Shown: positions 26,333 to 34,892 of the stretch, one piece after another | How the letters are laid out: each line of letters begins with the position of its first letter | Numbering within the stretch: the first letter of the stretch is position 1 | NCBI RefSeq assembly: GCF_020966635.1 | Contig: NZ_JAJKFQ010000029.1 | Span: forward strand, 248,001-312,000 | Direction: 5' to 3' | DNA: 64,000 nucleotides | Source: Stieleria sp. JC731 | Lineage (GTDB): Bacteria; Planctomycetota; Planctomycetia; Pirellulales; Pirellulaceae | Program-made: the position numbers and the translations under genes | The notes under the pieces: generated by a model | What the model was told of the DNA's origin: nothing | Seen by the model: the letters and a program-made list of their open reading frames with translations, nothing else | Databases searched by the model: none

Positions 26333-27454
26333 CTAGCAGTCATACGCAGTGGCGATCAGATCTGCAGCTCGATCGATCTGTTCGCTACTAGTGGTCCAGC
26401 CGACAGAAACACGAATCGTTCGACCGATTTGTGATTCGGTTCGACCGATCGCGCGGAGCGTCCGGGTGAATTCATCCGGTGGCGTACCGGTTTGCGCCGA
26501 TGCGATCGCCAGCTCTCGCGCCGACTCGACCAATCGGCGTGCTTCCCCCGGCAATTCCAGTGCGACAGTGTTGGGAAGCCTCGCAGTGTCTTCGCATAGA
26601 ACGATCGGCGGATCACTCATCTGCTCGTACAAGCGTTGGACGAATTGATTTCTCAGTTCGGCCAATTGATCGTTCGCACTCGCGCTATAGCGTTCTGCCA
26701 AACTGGACGCTGCACCAAGCCCGATACAGGCTGGCACATTCTCCGCACCAGGCCGGAGCCCCATCTCCCGTGGCTCACCGAAAGTGATCGGATCAAGTTT
26801 CAAACCACGACGGACGTAAACCGCTCCAGAACCCTTGGGGCCGTAAAACTTGTGCCCGCTGATTGCGACGGTATCCGCACGAAGTGACTTCACGTCAACG
26901 GGAACCTTGCCAAACATTTGTGTCGCATCGCAGTGCAAACTGACGCCACGGTTATGACAACGGTCCGCGACTTCTCGCACCGGTTGGATTGTCCCCAGGA
27001 TCGCATTGGCTCCCTGCAAGCACACCAATCGTGTGTCATCACGCAGCATTGCCTCGACGACCAACGGGTCGACGGTTCCATCAGTTTGACAAGGGATCGT
27101 CTGCACCTCCCAACGCTCGTCTCTGCCAGCCAAACCAAGCACTGGGCCAAGCACCGATTCGTGCTCTAGTTCACTAACCAAAATGTGGCCGGGCTTGGCG
27201 GCGTTCAGGGCACCAAGAATCGCGAGGTTATTTGCCTCGGTTCCGCCACTGGTGAAAACGATTTCGAAAGATTCACAGCCCGCCATCGCGGCGATGGATT
27301 CTCGCGCACTTTCCAGCGCTTCACTGACCGCATGTGCATGCGCGTGCTGCTGCCCGGGCAATAAATAATGAGTGGACCAGTAGGGTTGCATCGCCTCCAG
27401 CACTGAAGGGGCGAGGGGCGTGGTCCGGTTGTAGTCGAGATAGAGCAGTGACAC
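26333..27454 (-). CDS. Cysteine desulfurase-like PLP enzyme lacking the catalytic Cys
   Basis: The 373-residue protein is clearly of the NifS/IscS fold-type I family: LYLDYNRTTPLAP, FTSGGTEANNLAI, the PLP-stacking His in SELEHESVLGP, HCDATQMFGK and the PLP Lys in ISGHKFYGPKG near residue 201. In desulfurases the mobile loop reads like SSGSACTS and its Cys takes the sulfur; here the aligned segment is AIASAQTGTPPDEF, with Gln in place of Cys (about residue 316), and the loop is shortened. The usual GNPSSxHxxG segment is also replaced (LPGQQHAHAHA). It is therefore probably not a normal desulfurase. The start is GTG 27454, without a visible Shine-Dalgarno. Confidence 0.85.
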   Translation of the reverse strand: MSLLYLDYNRTTPLAPSVLEAMQPYWSTHYLLPGQQHAHAHAVSEALESARESIAAMAGCESFEIVFTSGGTEANNLAILGALNAAKPGHILVSELEHESVLGPVLGLAGRDERWEVQTIPCQTDGTVDPLVVEAMLRDDTRLVCLQGANAILGTIQPVREVADRCHNRGVSLHCDATQMFGKVPVDVKSLRADTVAISGHKFYGPKGSGAVYVRRGLKLDPITFGEPREMGLRPGAENVPACIGLGAASSLAERYSASANDQLAELRNQFVQRLYEQMSDPPIVLCEDTARLPNTVALELPGEARRLVESARELAIASAQTGTPPDEFTRTLRAIGRTESQIGRTIRVSVGWTTSSEQIDRAADLIATAYDC

Positions 27455-27822
27455 TCGAATCGCGTGTCCTGAATGATGAGTAGCGAAGCGGGAGGGGAAA
27501 GCACAACCAGACAGAATAGTTGCTCAGTCGCAAATGTCTGTGGCTGCAGCCCCTCGTAGGAACAGTCCAATGACTTTTCGTCTTTCCCATAGCTTCGCAT
27601 TTTCCGCCAAATCCCCAAAGAACCCCTAACTTGAGCGGTTCACTATTGGTGATCCATTTATTATTTGCAAGAATTCGAATTTGCGGTGATAATGCGATTC
27701 GCGGCGGCAAGCGGATGCCGACGTATGCTTCTGGGTACCAATGTGACGACGCGTTCGCGCATGCATCGACCTGACGATCAGGTTGCGGTCTCTTCTCTTC
27801 TTTTTGTCCGGAGTGCGAGCAA
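27455..27822. other. Intergenic region between divergent genes
   Basis: It should hold the promoters of the NifS-like gene and the DUF1559 gene. Overlapping open frames on the minus strand lack start signals and family resemblance. No clear repeat or hairpin is visible. Confidence 0.5.
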
Positions 27823-29043
27823 ATGAAACGTCAAAGACTTGGTTTTACCTTGGTCGAGCTATTGGTGGTCATCGCCATCATCGGAATCCTGGTCGGCCTG
27901 TTGCTGCCGGCAGTCCAGGCTGCTCGCGAAGCAATGCGAAATGCCAATTGCCAAAGCAATATGCGGCAACTGGGAATCGCGACCCACAATTTTCACACCG
28001 ATAAGAAACGCCTACCCCATTACATCACGGCATATGGCGTGTTCGATTTCGCAGGAGCGGGATTGCCCGACCCAGCCGATGATTCCGCATCTCCGGCAGC
28101 CATTCCACCACACGTCAAGGTCGGCGGTTACGCCGTTCCTTTGCTGTCTTACCTCGACAACCAGCCACTTGCCGACCGCTGGCAAATGGCCAAGTTTCCA
28201 GTCATTGACGCGACGGGAACCAGTTTCAACAAGAACTCTGCTCCAACGCTGAGCATCCTCCGCTGCCCAAGTAGCACTGTCGAAAAAGGCCCACGAGGCT
28301 GGAACACCTACGTCTTGAACACCGGTTCGGTTGATGCCGGATTCGCGAACGGGAAAAGCAGTTCCACGCCCGGACGATTTGTTGCCAATGCGATCGACAA
28401 CTACACCAATCCAGATGCGTTGAAAGTGTTCGCCCGCGCCGAAGACAAGTTCAACGGCCTGTTCAATCTTGGCTATGTCGGCAGCCCTCCTTCGGGTTTT
28501 ACCGTCGGCCAAGACATGACCCTTGACGATATCCGAGACGGCCGCCCCCAAACCGCAATGTTTGGCGAAAACGTTCAAGCCGAATCTTGGTTCGCGCCGG
28601 GATACCTGACCGCAACTGACCTGCAAGACTTCGACGCCTCCGGTAACCTGAATTGGACCAATGCCAGCAGCAGTGGTGCCCCGACCATGCTTCAAGCAAT
28701 GCTCCGTGGAAAGTTCACCACCGGGATGGTCTGGCACTTGGAAGACGACAACGGAATCGGCACTTACCCCGCCGTTGCATCGGTTCACAAGATCAATGGC
28801 GGAGCTTCCAACCAAGCGGCCGACCGAATCGATGTCATGACGATGAACTATGGCAACTGTCGTGACCTCGCACGTCCATCATCGATGCACCCAGGTTTGG
28901 TCAATACCTGTATGGCAGACGGATCGGTTCGTTCACTGACTCAATCGATCGACTACCGTGTTTACCAAGCAATCCTGACCCCCAATGGCGTCAAGAGCGA
29001 AGTTCCATTCCAAGACTTCTTACTGACCGATCAGCTGGACTGA
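27823..29043 (+). CDS. DUF1559 protein with prepilin-type N-terminus
   Basis: At 406 residues this is a normal-sized DUF1559 member. The short leader MKRQRLG is followed by the prepilin motif [14 protein letters not shown] and [25 protein letters not shown]. The C-terminal region has [22 protein letters not shown], the family's H-x-DG-type ending. The distribution of the family suggests secretion through a type II/IV-like assembly system, with an ATPase of that kind partly visible at the right end of this window. ATG 27823 is preceded by GGAG at about 13 bp. A strong terminator follows the stop codon, so the gene is monocistronic. Confidence 0.92.
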   Translation: MKRQRLGFTLVELLVVIAIIGILVGLLLPAVQAAREAMRNANCQSNMRQLGIATHNFHTDKKRLPHYITAYGVFDFAGAGLPDPADDSASPAAIPPHVKVGGYAVPLLSYLDNQPLADRWQMAKFPVIDATGTSFNKNSAPTLSILRCPSSTVEKGPRGWNTYVLNTGSVDAGFANGKSSSTPGRFVANAIDNYTNPDALKVFARAEDKFNGLFNLGYVGSPPSGFTVGQDMTLDDIRDGRPQTAMFGENVQAESWFAPGYLTATDLQDFDASGNLNWTNASSSGAPTMLQAMLRGKFTTGMVWHLEDDNGIGTYPAVASVHKINGGASNQAADRIDVMTMNYGNCRDLARPSSMHPGLVNTCMADGSVRSLTQSIDYRVYQAILTPNGVKSEVPFQDFLLTDQLD

Positions 29044-29070
29044 TCACCAATCGCATTTCGAACTTCAAGA

Positions 29071-29105
29071 ACGCTCTGGCTTTCGATCAAGCCAGGGCGT
29101 TTTTT
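29071..29105 (+). terminator. Rho-independent terminator after the DUF1559 gene
   Basis: A 12-bp stem with one G-T wobble (ACGCTCTGGCTT, 29071-29082, with AAGCCAGGGCGT, 29089-29100), a 6-base loop and a following T-run (29100-29105). It starts 27 bp after the stop codon of the DUF1559 gene. It could also serve the convergent manA gene from the other side, although no A/T-run mirrors it. Confidence 0.85.
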
Positions 29106-29136
29106 CATTCAGTGAACTGTCAGCGTTATTAATTCA

Positions 29137-30114
29137 TCAGTCCTGTGGCGACTCAGCATGCAGCAGCGTGGAATCAGCCTCAACCTGCACCGAACATTTA
29201 TCGATCGCGGCTGGTAATAACACGGACTGCCCACATTCGATCGTGATCGACTCTGCCTCGGTCGTCAGTTTGGCCGAACCGCGTGGCACAGTCAGGATAT
29301 GGAACCGACCATCACCACCGACGTCACCCTGCCCGGACTCCATCGCATCCAAACTGAATTTGTCGCACTGCACCAGACGCTGCCAGCCTTGCACGCCTTG
29401 TTGGCTTTTGCGTGCCGGAACTGGACCGCTTTCGTAGTCGGTGACATCCAACGATTGCTCGATATGCAACGGGCGTGGTTGCCCATCGGCACCGACGCGA
29501 TTCCAGTCAAACAGGCGAAACGTTGTGTTGCTGGATTGTTGAATTTCGGCGATGACCAATCCGGCTCCCAAAGCATGGACGGTTCCCGCGGGGATAAACA
29601 CACAATCGCCGGGGCTGGGACAAAACGAGTGCAAAACGCTCTCGGTCTGACCAGCTTGGACAGCATCAGCAAGTTCGGCTCGGCCCACGCCGGCTTTCAG
29701 CCCGGCATAAATCAGTGATCCGGGCTCGGCATCAACAACGTACCAAGCCTCCGTTTTCCCTAGGTCTGGAACCGGCATCGTGGCACCATAGGCATCATCG
29801 GGATGAACCTGAACCGACAACACGCGGTTGCAATCGAGGTACTTCAGCAACAGTGGAAAATTCCGCTCGGTTGTAGCCTTTCCGAACAACCATTTCGGGT
29901 CTTCGGCAATCAAATCGGCTAGTGTTTTTCCTGCCAAAGCTCCATTTGTCAGGACACTTTGGTCATCTCCATGGTCGACGATTTCCCAGCTTTCGGCGTA
30001 ATCGCCCTCGTCGCCGATACTTTTTCCTAACATCGTGCCGAGTTTTGTGCCGCCCCAGATGGTCTGTTTAATCAGTGGACGGAAAATCAGCGGGTAACCA
30101 GGTCGGTTTGTCAT
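29137..30114 (-). CDS. manA: Class I mannose-6-phosphate isomerase
   Basis: ManA interconverts fructose-6-phosphate and mannose-6-phosphate with a bound Zn ion. The 325-residue size matches the Bacillus-type short form. Motifs include RPLIKQTIWGG, AESWEIVDH, the metal site SVQVHPDD near residue 100, KTEAWYVVDAEPGSLIYAGLK, FIPAGTVHALGAGLVIAEIQQSSNTTFRLFDW with a metal His, and a cupin-like C-terminal domain. It would supply mannose-6-phosphate for glycan or polysaccharide synthesis. It is monocistronic, convergent with the DUF1559 gene. A more divergent cupin of possible PMI ancestry lies at 42592. Confidence 0.94.
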   Translation of the reverse strand: MTNRPGYPLIFRPLIKQTIWGGTKLGTMLGKSIGDEGDYAESWEIVDHGDDQSVLTNGALAGKTLADLIAEDPKWLFGKATTERNFPLLLKYLDCNRVLSVQVHPDDAYGATMPVPDLGKTEAWYVVDAEPGSLIYAGLKAGVGRAELADAVQAGQTESVLHSFCPSPGDCVFIPAGTVHALGAGLVIAEIQQSSNTTFRLFDWNRVGADGQPRPLHIEQSLDVTDYESGPVPARKSQQGVQGWQRLVQCDKFSLDAMESGQGDVGGDGRFHILTVPRGSAKLTTEAESITIECGQSVLLPAAIDKCSVQVEADSTLLHAESPQD

Positions 30115-30483
30115 GTCTGAAATTCTGAGAATGGCCGGGAAAAATCGTATTCACTGGTGACAAACCAGCGTTTGTTAGGTTTTAATGTTGGTGAAGCGAT
30201 CCTCACGACCGGGTCTGATCGATCCATGACGCCAGTCGTGCTCTCGGAGCGTCTGCTCTTTTACAGACGTCTGCTTGAACAGCCAGCTACCGCCCCCCTC
30301 CGCCGCGGCATTCTATCTGGCAGTTCCAACCCCGTCACCCAGCCCCACCGAACGCCGCTAGCGATGTGCATCTGAGTTTCCGAGCTTCAGAACCAAATTC
30401 ACACGCTGTTTGGGTAGCAAGGGCTGAATCACCGCAAACGTTCCAACCTCACCGTTTCGTTTTAAATCAAAGGTTTAATCGCC
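30115..30483. other. Intergenic region between divergent manA and tatC
   Basis: No gene is recognisable. A short inverted repeat CGTCTG/CAGACG with an 8-bp loop lies at 30250-30269. The promoters of both flanking genes are expected here, but I see no good consensus. Confidence 0.45.
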
Positions 30484-31680
30484 GTGAATGCCACACCCAA
30501 ACATTCATCCAGCACAGCGAATCTAAACTCGACGAACAAAAACTCGACGAACAAGGTGAATCGTAAGCAGGACGACCTGTTCGAAAACTCGACGATGACC
30601 TTTGGCGAACACTTGGAAGAGTTGCGCCATTGTCTGATCAGGGCAATCCTCGCTTTGGCCATAGGTCTAGGCATCGGATTGACCGTTGCGAACAAGGTCG
30701 TTCGATACGTTTCCGAACCGCTTAAAGAAGCCATCCTGGATTTCAACGCTAAGAAGAACCTAGCGATGCTGGGTTATGAAGACCTCAATGATCCCAAAGT
30801 CAAAGCGTTGCTGCCCAAACTGGTTGAGCAATCGCTGAAATGGCAGGTGGTCTACGAAATCCCGTCCGAGTTTCAAACGCCGGCGACGGCAGAACTGGTC
30901 GCGAAGCCATCATCTCCCGAGACAGCTGACAAGAAGGACGCTGCAACTGACGACTTGGATAAAAAATCCGATGGCAAAGTCGTCCAAGTCGCTGATGGCC
31001 AAAAATTGGATCGAAGCGACTTAAAAGCACTTTTGCATGCCCTTCCTAGCCCCGATCAGTTGATCCCCAAAGTCCAACTGATCCGCGACACGACTGGACT
31101 GACAACACTGAAAGTCGAAGAATCGTTCATGATCTGGGTCAAAGCCGGCTTGATCGTCGGTGCTGTGGTCTCGTCCCCTGCGGTGTTCTATTTTCTTTGG
31201 CAGTTCATTGCCGCTGGACTACACCAACACGAGCGAAAGTACGTTTACATTTACTTGCCCGTCAGCGTGACCTTGTTCGTTAGCGGCGTCGTGCTGGCGT
31301 TCTTCCTGGTACTGCACTACGTGCTGAACTTCCTGTTGGCATTCAATGGCAGCATGGATGTTGAGATGGAACCGCGGCTGACGCACTACATCAACTTTGT
31401 TTTGTTGCTGCCGTTGGGATTCGGCTTGGCGTTCCAGCTTCCACTGGTGATGCTGTTCCTACAGCGAATCGGGCTGATCGAAACCGCCGCTTACGTGGGC
31501 AGTTGGCGAATCGCGATCTTGGTGATCTTTTTCCTTTCGATGATCCTGACTCCAGCCGATGTGACCAGCATGATTGCTTTGGCGATCCCGCTGATGTTCT
31601 TGTATTTCATGGGCATTTTGATGTGCCACTTTATCCCGCGTGGTCCCGGTTTGGGTAGCGGTGCGTACGACCCGGCGTAA
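30484..31680 (+). CDS. tatC: Twin-arginine translocase subunit TatC with enlarged first periplasmic loop
   Basis: TatC recognises RR signal peptides and transports folded proteins. The N-terminal FGEHLEELRHCLIRA matches the family's HLxELRxRL signature. Six membrane segments lie at about 47-72, 217-242, 252-282, 302-328, 340-356 and 362-382, and LHQHERKYV carries the conserved Glu. The loop between TM1 and TM2 is about 145 residues, against about 50 in E. coli, and is Lys/Asp/Ala-rich. GTG 30484 is chosen; ATG 30595 would remove the polar leader. The leader contains a 15-bp tandem duplication (30526-30540, 30541-30555) encoding NSTNK twice. No tatA/B is adjacent; the isomerase at 159 is a likely substrate. 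Confidence 0.93.
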   Translation: MNATPKHSSSTANLNSTNKNSTNKVNRKQDDLFENSTMTFGEHLEELRHCLIRAILALAIGLGIGLTVANKVVRYVSEPLKEAILDFNAKKNLAMLGYEDLNDPKVKALLPKLVEQSLKWQVVYEIPSEFQTPATAELVAKPSSPETADKKDAATDDLDKKSDGKVVQVADGQKLDRSDLKALLHALPSPDQLIPKVQLIRDTTGLTTLKVEESFMIWVKAGLIVGAVVSSPAVFYFLWQFIAAGLHQHERKYVYIYLPVSVTLFVSGVVLAFFLVLHYVLNFLLAFNGSMDVEMEPRLTHYINFVLLLPLGFGLAFQLPLVMLFLQRIGLIETAAYVGSWRIAILVIFFLSMILTPADVTSMIALAIPLMFLYFMGILMCHFIPRGPGLGSGAYDPA

Positions 31681-31717
31681 CCGGCTTCCCTGCCGTGCCG
31701 ATCGTCATGCCAAGGCA

Positions 31718-33457
31718 CTAGGCAAGACGGTCACCCAGCAATGCAGCCAAGGTTTCTTCGCTCAGCGGTGAATCTCCACCAAAGACGGTGTCATCGCCGC
31801 CTTCACCGAAGATCCAGTCGTTTCCGGCACCACCGAAGATGACATCGTCGTCACCTTCATCTTCGGCGGATGCGACAGGAGCGTCGTCCTCAACAGTTTC
31901 CATTGACTCGTCTGCAGCTTGATCATCGTCATCGAGTTCGTCACCACCGGCAACGGGCTGATCAATCACGTCGCTAGGAGCGCTGTCGCCACCGGTTGTA
32001 TCCTCGGCAACTGGTTCATCGGCAAGCTCATCAACAGGCTCGTCGATTGCTTCGTCAACGGTATCTTCAACAACGGCTCCGTCGTCTGCCATGTCGGGAC
32101 TGGTGGTGTCGTCAGTCGCAACCGGTTCATCGACAACCGTTTCGTCAATCGCTTCGGTAACGATGTCGACTTCCGGATCAGAGCTGTCCGTTTCGGATAC
32201 TGGTTCGCTCGTTTCTTCGCCAACCATTTGCTCGTCGGTCGAAGATCCATCACCCGACAAGTCATCGGCAGTTTCTAGATCGCATTCTTCGGTCGCTGAA
32301 TCGACTTCCTCGGTCATGAGTGTTTCCTCGGCAACCGTTTCGTCAGCGACGACTTCATCGGCGGTGTCTTCGCCGATGACTTCGCCTTCGGTGGAATCCT
32401 GCTGGACAGTTTCGTCGACAAATTCATCGATCACTTCTACCTCGGTCGCTTCATCACCAACCGCAGTTTCGTCAACCAATTCCTCATCAAGTAGTCCACC
32501 ATTGTCGATCGCCTGTTCCTCAGTCGTCGACTCAGCAATGAACTCCTCGTCCATCAGGTCATCGCCTGCAAAGTCAACGTCCAGGTCCGCAACAACGTCG
32601 GTCTCATCAACTGCCTCTCCGGAGTCGGCGACTTCTTCAGCTGGCAATGTGTCTTCAGCTGGCAATGTGTCTTCAGCTGGCAATGTGTCTTCAGCTGGCA
32701 ATGTGTCTTCAGCTGGCAATGTGTCTTCAGCTGGAAGGGTATCCTCAACCGGCATTGCGTCATCCGCCGGTTGTGTACCTGCACTGCCACAAGTTGAATC
32801 AACGGGACTGTCCGAATCATCCAAGATGTCGACTACGACGTCGTCCGTGTTGTTTTCGGGATCGATATCGCCATCGCCGGCAGGCTGGTCACCGGTGTCA
32901 TCCACCGCAGTGTCGTCTTCGGCGACAGGAGCATCCGCTTCTGAATCGGTTTGGTCGACAGCATCCGCGTCACCAACAGTGTCGTCAGCTGCAGCATCAT
33001 CACCGGAGTCTGCGGACCCAGGATCTGAATCGATCACGATGTTCTCGCCAGTGCCCCCTAGCAAAATGTCATCACCGCCACCGCCGAGGATGACATCGGA
33101 ACCCGCACCGGCAACCAGGATGTCATTTCCCGATCCGCCCATCAGCACGTCGTTCCCGCCACCGGCCCGCATGATCGAATCGATCGACGTGTCATTGACC
33201 AGCAAGTCATCGCCAGAAAATGCTTCGAAGATAATTTTGTCGATCGCGGCGGCATCAAATGTTTGCTCTTCCGAATCGGTCACTTGGCCTTCGGAGTCAA
33301 GCGATTGCAGTTTGACAACAACCGAATTCTCGACAGTGTAAACTTCGGCGATGTCGTTGCCGGCCGTTCCTTCGATGTGCAGTGTTGTGTCGACCAGTCC
33401 GATGTCACCGGCCAAAAGTTTTCGACTTTCCAAAGCCTGAACACTTAAACGTTTCAT
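31718..33457 (-). CDS. Acidic surface protein with LEPR-xLL-type start and RTX-like repeats
   Basis: The 579-residue protein begins MKRLSVQALESRKLLAGDIG, a variant of the LEPR-xLL motif at the start of many planctomycetal surface proteins. Two Gly-Asp-rich RTX-like calcium-binding stretches are visible: about 92-142 (GGSGNDILVAGAGSDVILGGGGDDILLGG) and about 536-566 (FGGAGNDWIFGEGGDDTVFGGD). Between them lies an extremely acidic region, with hexapeptide LPAEDT repeated near 239-275. ATG 33457 is chosen because AAGGA and AGGA lie just upstream and the motif starts there; an upstream in-frame frame continues 32 codons without support. It is probably exported and calcium-binding. The antisense long Ser-rich frame is a shadow. 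Confidence 0.85.
   Translation of the reverse strand: MKRLSVQALESRKLLAGDIGLVDTTLHIEGTAGNDIAEVYTVENSVVVKLQSLDSEGQVTDSEEQTFDAAAIDKIIFEAFSGDDLLVNDTSIDSIMRAGGGNDVLMGGSGNDILVAGAGSDVILGGGGDDILLGGTGENIVIDSDPGSADSGDDAAADDTVGDADAVDQTDSEADAPVAEDDTAVDDTGDQPAGDGDIDPENNTDDVVVDILDDSDSPVDSTCGSAGTQPADDAMPVEDTLPAEDTLPAEDTLPAEDTLPAEDTLPAEDTLPAEEVADSGEAVDETDVVADLDVDFAGDDLMDEEFIAESTTEEQAIDNGGLLDEELVDETAVGDEATEVEVIDEFVDETVQQDSTEGEVIGEDTADEVVADETVAEETLMTEEVDSATEECDLETADDLSGDGSSTDEQMVGEETSEPVSETDSSDPEVDIVTEAIDETVVDEPVATDDTTSPDMADDGAVVEDTVDEAIDEPVDELADEPVAEDTTGGDSAPSDVIDQPVAGGDELDDDDQAADESMETVEDDAPVASAEDEGDDDVIFGGAGNDWIFGEGGDDTVFGGDSPLSEETLAALLGDRLA
32634..32741 (-). repeat. 18-bp in-frame tandem repeat (LPAEDT)
   Basis: Five identical 18-bp units (32634-32723, TCTTCAGCTGGCAATGTG on the plus strand) and a sixth diverged unit (32724-32741) encode the hexapeptide LPAEDT in the acidic protein. 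Exact identity of the units points to recent slippage expansion and a likely length polymorphism between strains. Confidence 0.95.
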
Positions 33458-33799
33458 TCCTATATCCTTAAACAAGGCGAGACAGTCGGGCACTGCCTTC
33501 ATCATTTGAATCGCGAATTGGTGCCCGCGAAGGTCCACATCGAATCGCCACAAATCGTCCGATCGCGATACTGTGTGAACGGAACATCGCTAACGCACCG
33601 AGCGCGCCAATCATTCACTCGCACTGCGGAAACACTGACCAAACACCGTAAATCACGGGATATAATTCGATCGCTTTGTCATAGAACCGATGCGATGCCT
33701 AGCATGGCGCGATGGAATGAATTTCAATCTCGCGTGTAAAAACTTCTCTTTCTCTGTCCCACCTGATCGCCGACAGCCCGTTTTGATGATGCCAACCCA
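33458..33799. other. Intergenic region between divergent genes
   Basis: The leader of the acidic protein gene (leftward) and the alkylation-repair-like gene (rightward) share this region. A perfect TATAAT lies at 33661-33666. I see no other element or gene. Confidence 0.5.
33661..33666 (+). promoter_or_regulatory. Possible -10 box upstream of the AlkD-like gene
   Basis: TATAAT occurs 134 bp upstream of the start at 33800. No good -35 box lies at 16-18 bp spacing, so this is a weak promoter call. Confidence 0.25.
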
Positions 33800-34504
33800 A
33801 TGAAAAAGTCAGACGTCTTAAAGTTACTGAAAGAGAACACGAACGAACGCGGAATCGAGCACTGGAAGAAACGTGGGCAGAAAGATTCCGGCCTCAAAAG
33901 CTTTGGAATCGGGCTGACGGTCTTGCGAAAACTAGCAAAACAGATCGGTCGAGACCACGAACTCGCACTTCAGCTTTGGAAGTCGGATGTTTACGACGCA
34001 AAAATCGTCGGCCTGCTCATCGATGAACCCAAAAAGGTCTCTCGCCAGCAAGCTGAACAGCAGGTCGAAGATTTAAAAGGCGGCTACCTAACGCACGTTT
34101 TTGCATCCTGCGACGCGACACTCGCCAAGACGCCGATCGCTTTTGACTTGGCATGCGACTGGATGGAAAGCGAAGATCCGCTCCGACGCCAATGTGCGTA
34201 CGGACTGATTTACGAACTGTCCAAGAAGAACCCCAAGGGGATGGATGACGAGTTTCTTATATCGCTAATCAAACGCATTCAAGATACGATTCATGACGAA
34301 CCCATGTGGGTTCGAGAATCCATGAACGCAGCCTTAATGGGAATTGGCAAACGCAACAAGAAACTTAACCAAGCAGCTTTGCGAGCAGCCAAGGCAATTG
34401 GTCCCGTCGACATCGACTATGGCGACGACAACGCATGCCAGCCTCTGGACGTGGTGAAACATCTTACCGCCGATCACCTAAAGCAGAAGCTTGGTATTAA
34501 GTAG
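33800..34504 (+). CDS. DNA alkylation repair (AlkD-like) protein
   Basis: The 234-residue product is helical throughout and looks like the HEAT-like-repeat AlkC/AlkD group, which in characterised members excises alkylated bases. Supporting stretches are SFGIGLTVLRKLAKQIGRDHELALQLWKSDVYDAKIVGLLI (typical early AlkD-like helices), FDLACDWMESEDPLRRQCAYGLIYELSKK and MWVRESMNAALMGIG. The catalytic residues cannot be assigned here, and some relatives are structural only. The 104-bp hairpin array 2 starts within about 10 bp of its stop codon and forms the convergent end with the SDR gene. Confidence 0.85.
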   Translation: MKKSDVLKLLKENTNERGIEHWKKRGQKDSGLKSFGIGLTVLRKLAKQIGRDHELALQLWKSDVYDAKIVGLLIDEPKKVSRQQAEQQVEDLKGGYLTHVFASCDATLAKTPIAFDLACDWMESEDPLRRQCAYGLIYELSKKNPKGMDDEFLISLIKRIQDTIHDEPMWVRESMNAALMGIGKRNKKLNQAALRAAKAIGPVDIDYGDDNACQPLDVVKHLTADHLKQKLGIK

Positions 34505-34510
34505 GGTGGC

Positions 34511-34868
34511 TGGTCGGCACGGCGCAGCGTGCCGGGTACTTTGGGAATGCTCGAATCGTACCCATCACGGTCCCCGTGATGCAGCCGGGTTGCTTTGGTA
34601 GACCGGGATACTAGCTAGCGGCACGGCGGAGCGTGCCGGGTACTTTGGGAGTGCTCAAATCGTACCCATCACGGTCCCCGTGATGCAGCTGGATTGCTTT
34701 GGTAGACCGGGATACTAGCTGGTCGGCACGGCGGAGCGTGCCGGGTACTTTGGGAACGCCTGAATCGTACCCATCACAGTCCCCGTGATGCAGCTGGGTT
34801 ACTTTAGTAGACCGGGATGCTAGCTGGCGGCACGGCGGTGCGTGCCGGGTACTTTATGCCGAGTACTT
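34511..34868 (+). repeat. 104-bp tandem array of paired hairpins, array 2
   Basis: Hairpin A (GGCACGGCGGAGCGTGCC and variants) starts at 34516, 34620, 34725 and 34829, a period of 104-105 bp. Between copies lies hairpin B (ATCACGG-TCC-CCGTGAT, first at 34564-34580). The array is the reverse complement of array 1 in order and sequence: A, GTACTTTGGG, B, spacer. Stem B here is ATCACGG/CCGTGAT where array 1 has GTCACAG/CTGTGAC, so both strands of the stem changed together. It fills the space between the convergent AlkD-like and SDR genes. Confidence 0.95.
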
Positions 34869-34892
34869 TTGTGGGGAAGGGTGTAGGTGTTG

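Noticed and set aside
29044-29136. Possible sRNA gene ending in the terminator
   Set aside because: Only a terminator is visible, with no upstream promoter; it belongs to the DUF1559 transcript.
32091-33341. Long Ser-rich open frame of 416 codons on the plus strand
   Set aside because: It is the antisense shadow of the acidic Glu/Asp-rich repeat protein; low complexity on the other strand gives Ser codons.
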